Part shown: piece by piece, positions 1-5,537 of the stretch
How positions within the stretch are numbered: position 1 is the first letter of the stretch
Layout of the letters: each line of letters begins with the position of its first letter
DNA from: Mycobacterium sp.
GTDB taxonomy: Bacteria; Actinomycetota; Actinomycetes; Mycobacteriales; Mycobacteriaceae
Assembly: GCA_029256565.1 (NCBI GenBank)
Contig: JAQSXQ010000032.1
Location: 1-9,750, forward strand
Direction: 5' to 3'
DNA: 9,750 nt
Notes under the pieces: model-generated
The model's database searches: none
What the model saw: only the letters and a program-made list of their open reading frames with translations
What the model was told of the DNA's origin: nothing
Translations under genes and position numbers: made by a program

Positions 1-30
1 GCAGGACGCCGGTCGGCGTGCCACTTCCCC

Positions 31-37
31 GAGGAGG
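31..37 (+). promoter_or_regulatory. Shine-Dalgarno site of the ABC ATPase gene
   Basis: GAGGAGG sits six bases before the ATG at 44, a near-perfect match to the 16S rRNA tail. It fixes the start and implies a leadered transcript continuing from genes upstream of the window. Confidence 0.8.
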
Positions 38-43
38 TCACCA

Positions 44-1051
44 ATGTCTGATCAACTGCTCACCGTCCGCGACCTGACCAAGTCGTTCCGGGTGCCCGGA
101 GGCCGCAAGGGCCACGACCGGCTGTGCGCACTCGACGGCATCGACCTCGACCTCGCCCGCGGGCAGACGCTCGGGCTGGTCGGCGAATCCGGTTGCGGCA
201 AGTCGACTCTGGCTCGCACGCTGATGATGCTGGAACGCCCCGACTCGGGCACGGTCACCTTCGACGGCATCGATCCCTTCGCGCTGAAGGGCAAGGAGCT
301 GCTGGAGTTCCGTCGCCGCGTGCAGATGGTCTTCCAGGATCCCTACGCGTCGCTCAACGCGCGGATGTCGGCAGGCGACATCATCGCCGAGCCATGGCGG
401 ACCCACCGCGGACTGCACCCGTCCCGCAAGGACCGTGACACCAGGGTGCATGAACTGCTCGACCTCGTCGGGCTAGGCGCCAAGGCGATCGACAAGTTCC
501 CGCAGGAGTTCTCGGGTGGGCAGCGTCAGCGGATCGGCATCGCTCGGGCGCTCGCGCTCGACCCCGACGTGATCATCTGCGACGAGCCCGTGTCTGCACT
601 CGACCTGTCGGTGCAGGCGCAGGTGCTCAACCTCCTCAACGACCTGCAGCAGCAGCTTGGCATCTCGTACGTGTTCATCTCCCACGACCTGTCGGTCGTG
701 CGGCACGTCGCCGACCGGGTGGCGGTCATGTACCTCGGCCGCATCGTCGAGTCCGGACCCACCGACGCCGTCTTCGACCAGCCCAGCCACCCGTACACCG
801 GGGCCCTGATGTCGGCGGCGCCGAAACTCGACGCCGTCGACCGCGCCGACCGGATCCTGCTCAAGGGCGAGGTGCCCTCACCGCTCAATCCGCCATCGGG
901 CTGCCGCTTCCGCACCCGCTGCTGGAAGGCGACCGACGTGTGCGCCGAGGAACTGCCGCCGCTGGCAACCGATTCCGCGGTGCCCGGCCACGCCGCGGAA
1001 TGCCACCACCCGCTGACCGAGGACCGTGCGGCCCTGTCGCAGAGCGCGTGA
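44..1051 (+). CDS. Oligopeptide/dipeptide-type ABC transporter ATP-binding protein (OppF/DppF-like)
   Basis: This 335-aa protein is the cytoplasmic ATPase of a peptide/nickel-class ABC importer. It has a full nucleotide-binding domain: Walker A GESGCGKST at residues 47-55, Q-loop Q98 in VFQDP, signature FSGGQRQR at 156-163, Walker B ending D180-E181, and switch histidine H214. The C-terminal part (about 245-323) is the oligo_HPY-type extension of OppD/OppF/DppD/DppF proteins, with cysteines at 287, 293, 300 and 320. The ATG at 44 is supported by a strong Shine-Dalgarno, GAGGAGG at 31-37. Its membrane and binding-protein partners are not in the window and should lie just upstream. It is followed after 22 bp by a permease gene and then a glucarate-type catabolic locus, so the substrate may be a sugar acid or conjugate rather than a peptide; that is inference. 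The family call is very secure, the substrate is unknown. Confidence 0.95.
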   Translation: MSDQLLTVRDLTKSFRVPGGRKGHDRLCALDGIDLDLARGQTLGLVGESGCGKSTLARTLMMLERPDSGTVTFDGIDPFALKGKELLEFRRRVQMVFQDPYASLNARMSAGDIIAEPWRTHRGLHPSRKDRDTRVHELLDLVGLGAKAIDKFPQEFSGGQRQRIGIARALALDPDVIICDEPVSALDLSVQAQVLNLLNDLQQQLGISYVFISHDLSVVRHVADRVAVMYLGRIVESGPTDAVFDQPSHPYTGALMSAAPKLDAVDRADRILLKGEVPSPLNPPSGCRFRTRCWKATDVCAEELPPLATDSAVPGHAAECHHPLTEDRAALSQSA

Positions 1052-1073
1052 GCCGGTTCGGTGATGACGACCG

Positions 1074-1796
1074 GTGAGCGTCACGGCGTACTCCGTCATC
1101 GCGGTCGCGATCCTGTTCGCGTCGTGCCTGCAGGCGTCGATCGGCTTCGGCATGGGGATGTTGGCGGCGCCGGTGGTGGCGTTGGTCGATCCCAGCCTGA
1201 TCCCCGGCACGCTGATCATGCTGGCCTCGTTGGTCACGCTGATGGTGGTGATCCGCGAACGCACCGCCATCGACGTGCGGGGCACCGGCTGGGCGCTGGT
1301 CGGCCGGGTCCCGGGGACCGTCGCAGGAGCGCTGCTGCTGGCTGCGATGCCCGAACGCGCTCTGGCGCTGGCGATCGCGGGCGTGGTGCTGGCGGGCGTG
1401 CTGGTGACCAGCCTTGGCTGGGCGCCGACCCCGCGGCGACGCAACCTGGTGCTCGCCGGCGCGACGTCCGGTGTCCTCGGAACGGCGACGTCGATCGGTG
1501 GGCCGCCGATGGCGCTGGTGTGGCAGCGCAGTACCGGCGCGGAACTGCGCGGCACGATGAGCGGGTTCTTCCTCATCGGATCGGTGCTGTCCATCGGGAT
1601 GCTCAGCCTCACCGGCTCGATCGACGGGGACACGTGGCGCTGGTTCGCGTTCCTGATCCCGGCCACCGTGGTCGGCTACGCGCTGTCGCGGTGGGCGAAC
1701 CGGCTGCTCAACCAGCAGCGGCAGCGCTGGACGGCGATCGTAGTGTCCGCCGCAGGCGCGGTCGTGCTCGTCGTCCAGCAGGTGGGTGCGCTGTGA
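1074..1796 (+). CDS. TauE/SafE-family (DUF81) membrane permease
   Basis: This 240-aa, very hydrophobic protein has about seven or eight predicted membrane segments. Two family-like repeats are visible: QASIGFGMGMLAAP near residues 20-33, with a following DPSLIPG turn, and a second-half TATSIGGPPMALVWQ near 136-150. This two-repeat Gly-rich pattern is typical of TauE/SafE transporters, which are linked to export or uptake of sulfite, sulfoacetate and other small organic anions. The GTG start 22 bp after the ABC ATPase stop gives an N-terminus that enters the first helix directly; no strong Shine-Dalgarno is visible, which fits translational coupling. The gene ends at the start of the region encoding the IclR regulator. 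Next to a glucarate dehydratase gene, an organic-acid substrate is plausible but not shown. Family confidence is high, substrate unknown. Confidence 0.88.
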   Translation: MSVTAYSVIAVAILFASCLQASIGFGMGMLAAPVVALVDPSLIPGTLIMLASLVTLMVVIRERTAIDVRGTGWALVGRVPGTVAGALLLAAMPERALALAIAGVVLAGVLVTSLGWAPTPRRRNLVLAGATSGVLGTATSIGGPPMALVWQRSTGAELRGTMSGFFLIGSVLSIGMLSLTGSIDGDTWRWFAFLIPATVVGYALSRWANRLLNQQRQRWTAIVVSAAGAVVLVVQQVGAL

Positions 1797-1821
1797 GGCC
1801 CACCGCCGCCGGTGGCCGGGC

Positions 1822-1827
1822 TACCGT
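1822..1827 (+). promoter_or_regulatory. Candidate leaderless promoter -10 box for the IclR gene
   Basis: TACCGT matches the mycobacterial -10 consensus TANNNT. Counting seven bases on from its last T lands on the G of the GTG at 1834, so the mRNA would begin with the start codon. No good -35 box is visible 17-19 bp upstream, which is common for mycobacterial promoters. Confidence 0.45.
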
Positions 1828-1833
1828 ACGGGG

Positions 1834-2676
1834 GTGGCAACGGTGACGTCGGGCACACCAGAACCCGTCGACGGCGTTGTGCGGAAGATGAATTCGTCGC
1901 GGTCGGGCGTGAAGTCGGCCGCACGGACCGTGGAACTCCTCGAGTACCTGGCCGCCCGACAGGACCGGCCCGCGCGGATCCGGGAGATCAGCGAGGCACT
2001 CGACATGCCGCGCAGCAGCGCCCACGCCCTGCTGCGGACGCTGATGGCCCAGGGGTGGGTACGGGCCGACGACGCCGGGACGCAGTACGGCATCGGCATC
2101 CGCGCCCTGCTCGTCGGCACCAGCTATCTCGATAGCGACCCGTACCTGCCGATGATCACCCCGTTCCTCGACGAATTGCGCCAGGACCTCGACGAGACCT
2201 TCCACGTCGGGCGGCTCGACCTCACCGACGTCGTCTACCTCGCCACCCGCGAATCCCGGCAGTACCAGCGCGGTGCGAGCCGAGTGGGCAGGCGGCTCCC
2301 CGCCTACGCCACCGCGCTCGGCAAGGCGCTACTGGCCGACCGGCTCGGTGACGAACGCGACCGGCACGTTCCCGACGTCCTCAACGCCCTGACGCCCAAC
2401 ACCATCACCGATCGCGCCGGGCTGGACGCGGCACTCGAGACGGCGCTGGTCCGCGGCTACGCCACCGACGACGAGGAGAACACCCCGGCGGTGCGCTGCT
2501 TCGCCGTCGCACTGCGGTACACCCGGCCCGCGCAGGACGCGATCAGCGCATCGGTGCCGATCGCGCGCCTGACGCCCGCCCGTGAACGCGAGATCGTCGA
2601 AGCGCTGTGCGCCATGGGGGACAAGGTGACTCGCGTGCTGCGCCCGGTCGCCAACGGGGACAAGTGGTTCGCGTGA
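1834..2676 (+). CDS. IclR-family transcriptional regulator
   Basis: This is a 280-aa DNA-binding regulator of the IclR family. Residues about 26-95 form the winged helix-turn-helix (KSAARTVELLEYLA, then ISEALDMPRSSAHALLRTL as the HTH core). Residues about 105-265 form the GAF-like effector domain with the family pattern RLPAYATALGKALLAD near 154-169 and the conserved C-terminal block before ARLTPAREREIVEAL. The frame stays open upstream to a GTG at 1786, but that would overlap the permease gene and add an Arg-rich tail. I chose the GTG at 1834 because a TANNNT box lies exactly where a leaderless transcript needs it; ATG 1888 is the main alternative and still keeps the whole HTH. IclR proteins often control aromatic or sugar-acid catabolism from a neighbouring locus, so regulation of gudD 85 bp downstream is the natural inference. 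The effector may be glucarate or a keto-deoxy product. Confidence 0.93.
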   Translation: MATVTSGTPEPVDGVVRKMNSSRSGVKSAARTVELLEYLAARQDRPARIREISEALDMPRSSAHALLRTLMAQGWVRADDAGTQYGIGIRALLVGTSYLDSDPYLPMITPFLDELRQDLDETFHVGRLDLTDVVYLATRESRQYQRGASRVGRRLPAYATALGKALLADRLGDERDRHVPDVLNALTPNTITDRAGLDAALETALVRGYATDDEENTPAVRCFAVALRYTRPAQDAISASVPIARLTPAREREIVEALCAMGDKVTRVLRPVANGDKWFA

Positions 2677-2686
2677 CGACGTCCGC

Positions 2687-2746
2687 TCGATGCATCTGCG
2701 GCATCAATCAATGCCTTAACGGTGTTGGACGTGCATCGACGCAGAT
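2687..2746. promoter_or_regulatory. Candidate operator region: nested inverted repeats before gudD
   Basis: Three inverted-repeat pairs lie around one centre. TCGATGCA (2687-2694) pairs with TGCATCGA (2732-2739). ATCTGCG (2694-2700) pairs with CGCAGAT (2740-2746). A compact 16-bp palindrome, GGCAT-6 bp-ATGCC, lies between them at 2700-2715. The right-hand copies abut the predicted gudD -10 box, so a bound dimer or tetramer could block or recruit polymerase. The adjacent iclR gene is the obvious candidate for the binding protein. This is seen in the sequence, but binding is inferred. Confidence 0.45.
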
Positions 2747-2755
2747 TCGTAGGCT
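2725..2755 (+). promoter_or_regulatory. Candidate leaderless promoter of gudD
   Basis: A -35-like TTGGAC (2725-2730) is followed after 19 bp by TAGGCT (2750-2755), a TANNNT -10 box. Seven bases from its last T is the A of the gudD ATG at 2762, so the transcript would be leaderless. There is no Shine-Dalgarno before this ATG, which agrees with that reading. Confidence 0.5.
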
Positions 2756-2761
2756 GGGCCC

Positions 2762-4138
2762 ATGACGCATCCTTCCCCGTCGCTGCGCGCGCCCGGCACC
2801 GGCCGCACGCCGGTCGTCACCGAGATGCGCGTCGTTCCCGTCGCGGGGCACGACAGCATGCTGCTGAACCTCAGCGGCGCACACGGGCCGTTCTTCACGC
2901 GGAACCTGGTCGTCGTCACCGACTCGAGCGGCAACACCGGTGTCGGCGAGGTACCGGGCGGAGCTGCGATCGCGCGCACGCTCGAGGATGCCAGGGGGCT
3001 GGTCGAGGGACGCAGCATCGGCGATTACCACGCCGTCCTCAACGACATCCGCCGCACCTTCGGTGATCGGGACGCCGGCGGCCGCGGTGCGCAGACCTTC
3101 GACCTGCGCGTCACCGTGCATGCGGTGACCGCCGTCGAGTCCGCACTGCTCGACCTCCTCGGTCGCCACCTCGAGGTGCCCGTGGCCGCACTGCTCGGCG
3201 ACGGACAGCAGCGGTCCAGGGTCCAGGCGTTGGGCTACCTCTTCTTCGTGGGCGACCGGAGCAGGACCGATCTGGCCTACCGCTCAGCGGCCGACGAGGG
3301 CGCCGACGCCGACGACTGGATGCGCATCCGCCACGACGAGGCTCTGACGCCCGAGGCCGTCGTCCGGCTCGCCGAGGCCGCCCGGGACCGCTACGGCTTC
3401 CGCGACTTCAAGCTCAAGGGCGGTGTGCTGCCCGCCCCCGACGAGGCGAAGGCGGTCATCGCGCTGGCGGACCGGTTCCCCGACGCCCGGATCACCCTCG
3501 ATCCCAACGGTGGCTGGCTGCTGGCCGACGCCATCACCACCTGCCGCGAGCTGGCAGGCGTGCTGGCCTACGCCGAGGACCCGGTGGGACCCGAGGGCGG
3601 CTTCTCCGGCCGTGAGGTGATGGCCGAGTTCAAGCGCGCCACCGGGTTGCCGACCGCCACCAACATGATCGCCACCGACTGGCGCGAGATGGGGCACGCG
3701 ATCCGTTCCGGAGCGGTCGACATCCCGCTTGCCGATCCGCACTTCTGGACCATGGCCGGATCGGTGCGCGTCGCCCAGCTGTGCGACGCGTGGGGGCTCA
3801 CGTGGGGCTCGCACTCCAACAACCACTTCGACGTGTCGCTGGCGATGTTCACCCACGTCGCTGCCGCCGCACCGGGTGACATCACGGCGATCGACACGCA
3901 CTGGATCTGGCAGGACGGGCAGCGAATCACCAAGGCGCCCTACGAGATCGTCGACGGGTACCTCGACGTGCCGGACGCTCCCGGGCTGGGCGTCGAACTC
4001 GACGACGACGCCGTGGCAGCCGCCCACGAGCTGTACCTGAGCGAGGGGCTCGGCGCACGCGACGACGCCATCGCGATGCAGTACCTGGTCCCCGGCTGGA
4101 CGTTCGACTCCAAACGACCTGCACTGCAACGGGACTGA
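2762..4138 (+). CDS. gudD: D-glucarate dehydratase (enolase superfamily)
   Basis: This 458-aa enzyme dehydrates D-glucarate (and usually L-idarate) to 5-keto-4-deoxy-D-glucarate, using Mg2+ in the cytoplasm. It aligns from memory with E. coli GudD over the whole length with about a 12-residue offset: PVAGHDSMLLNLSGAH near 26-41, DRDAGGRG near 102-109 and ARDDAIAMQYLVPGWTFD near the C-terminus. The active site is intact: lysines in DFKLKGG (K217, K219), metal-ligand region D247, N249, E272/E278 and N301, and the acid/base pair D325 and H351. The N-terminal domain covers about residues 17-140 and the TIM barrel follows. The ATG at 2762 sits directly after a TANNNT promoter box. The next gene starts four bases after the stop, so the two form an operon. 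The usual downstream enzyme (KdgD-type dehydratase or GarL-type aldolase) is not in the window. Galactarate specificity is unlikely, as GarD is a different fold. Confidence 0.96.
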   Translation: MTHPSPSLRAPGTGRTPVVTEMRVVPVAGHDSMLLNLSGAHGPFFTRNLVVVTDSSGNTGVGEVPGGAAIARTLEDARGLVEGRSIGDYHAVLNDIRRTFGDRDAGGRGAQTFDLRVTVHAVTAVESALLDLLGRHLEVPVAALLGDGQQRSRVQALGYLFFVGDRSRTDLAYRSAADEGADADDWMRIRHDEALTPEAVVRLAEAARDRYGFRDFKLKGGVLPAPDEAKAVIALADRFPDARITLDPNGGWLLADAITTCRELAGVLAYAEDPVGPEGGFSGREVMAEFKRATGLPTATNMIATDWREMGHAIRSGAVDIPLADPHFWTMAGSVRVAQLCDAWGLTWGSHSNNHFDVSLAMFTHVAAAAPGDITAIDTHWIWQDGQRITKAPYEIVDGYLDVPDAPGLGVELDDDAVAAAHELYLSEGLGARDDAIAMQYLVPGWTFDSKRPALQRD

Positions 4139-4142
4139 TGCC

Positions 4143-5126
4143 GTGAAGATCCTGATCGCCGACGCCAACCTCGCCCCGCACCGCGACCGGCTCGAGGCGG
4201 CCCTGCCCGACGACGCCACCACGGTGTGGCGCCCCGGTGCCGGCGCGGCAGATCTGCTCGACGACCTTCGTGATGCCGAGGTCTACGTCGGCGCCCGGTT
4301 CACCGCGGAGATGGCAGGCGCGTCGGAGAAGCTGCGGCTGATCCACGTCGCGGGCGCGGGAACCGACCGCGTCGACTTCTCGGTACTGGGGCCCGACGTC
4401 CTGGTGGCCAACACCTTCCATCACGAACGGTCGATCGCCGAGTACGTACTGGCGACCGCGATCGTGCTGCGGCGGGACTTCCTCGCCCAGGATCGCGCGC
4501 TGCGGCGCGGAACGTGGGCGACGTCGGTCTACGACGACACCATCCCGCAGCTGGGCACGCTCCGCGACAGCCGGATCGGATTCGTGGGCTTCGGCCACAT
4601 CGGCCAGTGCGCGTGGGACCTGTTCCGGGCAGTCGGTTGCAGCGGCGTGGCGGTGACCGGATCGGGACGCCAGGACGCCGCGGCGTACGGACTCGACTGG
4701 GTGGGCGACACCTCCCGGCTCGGTGCCCTCGCACGGGAGGTCGACGTCATGGTGGTGTCGGCGCCGCTGACGCCGGCGACCACCGGGATGATCGGCACGG
4801 CAGAACTGCAGGCGCTGGGCGCCGAGGGAGTGTTGATCAACGTCGGGCGCGGTCCGCTGGTCGACGAGCGAGCGCTCTACGACGCCCTCGTCGAGGGCCA
4901 GATCAGGGCCGCCGCCATCGACGTCTGGTATCGCTACCCGTCGGCACCGGGTACGCCCACCGCCGTCGGCGACCTGCCGTTCGGCGAGCTGTCGAACCTG
5001 GTGATGACGCCGCATTCGTCGGGCGTCACGACCGACACCTTCCGCGGCCGCGTCGACGACATCGCCGCCAACATCGGCAGGCTGGGCCGCGGCGAGCAAC
5101 TGCGCAACGTCGTGAGCCCCGCCTGA
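4143..5126 (+). CDS. D-2-hydroxyacid dehydrogenase-family protein with atypical active site
   Basis: This 327-aa protein has the NAD(P)-dependent D-isomer 2-hydroxyacid dehydrogenase fold: a substrate domain (about 1-100 plus the C-terminal tail) around a Rossmann domain with GFGHIG at 149-154. The catalytic arginine R236 is present in NVGRG and the catalytic histidine H291 in TPHSSG. The third catalytic residue is a glutamate in most members, 29 residues after the arginine in a DVF-E-EP context; here the local sequence is AIDVWYRYP and that position is Tyr265. The enzyme may therefore be a subfamily with altered mechanism or substrate. The GTG start lies four bases after gudD's stop with no good Shine-Dalgarno, so translation is probably coupled. 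In this setting it could reduce or oxidise a 2-keto/2-hydroxy acid such as hydroxypyruvate/glycerate or a keto-deoxy intermediate. Fold is certain, reaction is not. Confidence 0.9.
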   Translation: MKILIADANLAPHRDRLEAALPDDATTVWRPGAGAADLLDDLRDAEVYVGARFTAEMAGASEKLRLIHVAGAGTDRVDFSVLGPDVLVANTFHHERSIAEYVLATAIVLRRDFLAQDRALRRGTWATSVYDDTIPQLGTLRDSRIGFVGFGHIGQCAWDLFRAVGCSGVAVTGSGRQDAAAYGLDWVGDTSRLGALAREVDVMVVSAPLTPATTGMIGTAELQALGAEGVLINVGRGPLVDERALYDALVEGQIRAAAIDVWYRYPSAPGTPTAVGDLPFGELSNLVMTPHSSGVTTDTFRGRVDDIAANIGRLGRGEQLRNVVSPA

Positions 5127-5231
5127 CGCCACGGTCGCCCGGCGCAGTACCGCTACCGCCTACCTAGTTAGCTGCAGGCGCGATTCCTTTCGTTGACAAG
5201 CATCTTGATCCCGCAATGTCGATAGCCAACA

Positions 5232-5468
5232 ATGGCGAAAAGACGGCTCTGGCAAATTGTCACCCGGTATCCGAATAACGCATCGGACGTTCGGATTCGG
5301 CACAATTCGTCACCATCAGCTATCGTTGTGGCGCTCGCGGAAACCGGTCACGACGTGCTGATTCGACATCACGGCCCCGATGTCACGGCAATGACGAAAT
5401 GGATCCGAACACGTGGTCACAATGGCGTCATATTCCATACCGTCGTTTCGGTGTCCGAGAGTAACTGA
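5232..5468 (+). CDS. Doubtful small ORF in the low-GC region (78 aa)
   Basis: I do not recognise this basic, His-rich 78-residue product, and no domain is visible. Third codon positions are mixed rather than G/C-dominated (for example AAA, AGA, ATA, AAT and TCA codons occur), so it does not look like a native gene of this genome. In its favour, a consensus TTGACA lies at 5193-5198 and the ATG at 5232 falls roughly where a promoter spaced 17-19 bp from it would start transcription, but the -10 there (GTCGAT, 5218-5223) is poor. No Shine-Dalgarno is seen. It is either a foreign small gene or a chance ORF; chance is more likely. Confidence 0.18.
   Translation: MAKRRLWQIVTRYPNNASDVRIRHNSSPSAIVVALAETGHDVLIRHHGPDVTAMTKWIRTRGHNGVIFHTVVSVSESN
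5269..5296. repeat. Inverted repeat ATCCGAA-14 bp-TTCGGAT
   Basis: A perfect 7-bp inverted repeat (5269-5275 and 5290-5296). A second copy of TTCGG continues to 5300, so CCGAAT (5271-5276) can instead pair with ATTCGG (5295-5300). It could be an operator or an RNA hairpin with alternative pairings. Function unknown. Confidence 0.5.
5365..5388. repeat. Inverted repeat GACATC/GATGTC with direct TCACGG copies
   Basis: GACATC (5365-5370) and GATGTC (5379-5384) form a perfect 6-bp inverted repeat around 8 bp. TCACGG occurs at 5369-5374 and again at 5383-5388. It may be a regulator site about 155 bp upstream of the acyltransferase start. Confidence 0.35.
5438..5443 (+). promoter_or_regulatory. Possible -10 box for the acyltransferase gene
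   Basis: TACCGT matches TANNNT and would start transcription near 5450, giving a leader of about 88 nt before the ATG at 5538. No clear -35 is present, so support is weak. Confidence 0.22.
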
Positions 5469-5524
5469 ACCGTTGGTATCGAATCCTGCGCATCCGGACT
5501 ATCGCTCGGCGTGGGTGCGACCTC

Positions 5525-5530
5525 AGGAGG
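5525..5530 (+). promoter_or_regulatory. Shine-Dalgarno deciding the acyltransferase start
   Basis: AGGAGG ends seven bases before the ATG at 5538. The frame is open back to a GTG at 5511, but that codon has no such site, so 5538 is preferred. Confidence 0.8.
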
Positions 5531-5537
5531 CGTGGGC

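Larger units (their letters stand above)
5127..5537. other. 411-bp low-GC region without a recognised gene
   Basis: Hand counts of the four 60-base lines from 5221 to 5460 give about 55% GC, clearly below the flanking genes. Its contents are: a perfect TTGACA (5193-5198); inverted repeat ATCCGAA/TTCGGAT (5269-5296); inverted repeat GACATC/GATGTC (5365-5384) with TCACGG repeated at a 14-bp step; a weak ORF at 5232-5468; a TANNNT box TACCGT (5438-5443); and the Shine-Dalgarno of the next gene (5525-5530). It separates the glucarate locus from the acyltransferase gene. It may be a transfer scar, a decayed gene or a long regulatory region. I see no tRNA, transposase or integrase remnant. Confidence 0.6.

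Noticed and set aside
878..1666. - strand open frame under the ABC ATPase and permease genes
   Set aside because: Antisense shadow with Thr/Ala/Pro-rich composition and no family pattern, opposite a clear membrane protein.
1786..1833. Upstream extension of the IclR gene to GTG 1786
   Set aside because: It overlaps the permease stop and adds an Arg/Trp-rich tail unlike IclR N-termini; the leaderless promoter geometry favours 1834.
1061..1846. + strand frame starting GTG 1061 overlapping the permease gene
   Set aside because: Translation is Arg/Gly-rich shadow sequence; the GTG 1074 frame gives a coherent multi-helix TauE/SafE protein.
3927..5132. Long - strand open frame (401 codons) under gudD and the dehydrogenase gene
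   Set aside because: Low-complexity, Arg/Val/Asp-rich product antisense to two certain genes; no start signals or domain.
5157..5180. CGCCT/AGGCG inverted repeat as terminator after the dehydrogenase gene
   Set aside because: Only five pairs around a 14-nt loop and no T tract; too weak to call.
5511..5537. GTG 5511 as acyltransferase start
   Set aside because: No Shine-Dalgarno precedes it, while AGGAGG is ideally spaced for ATG 5538.
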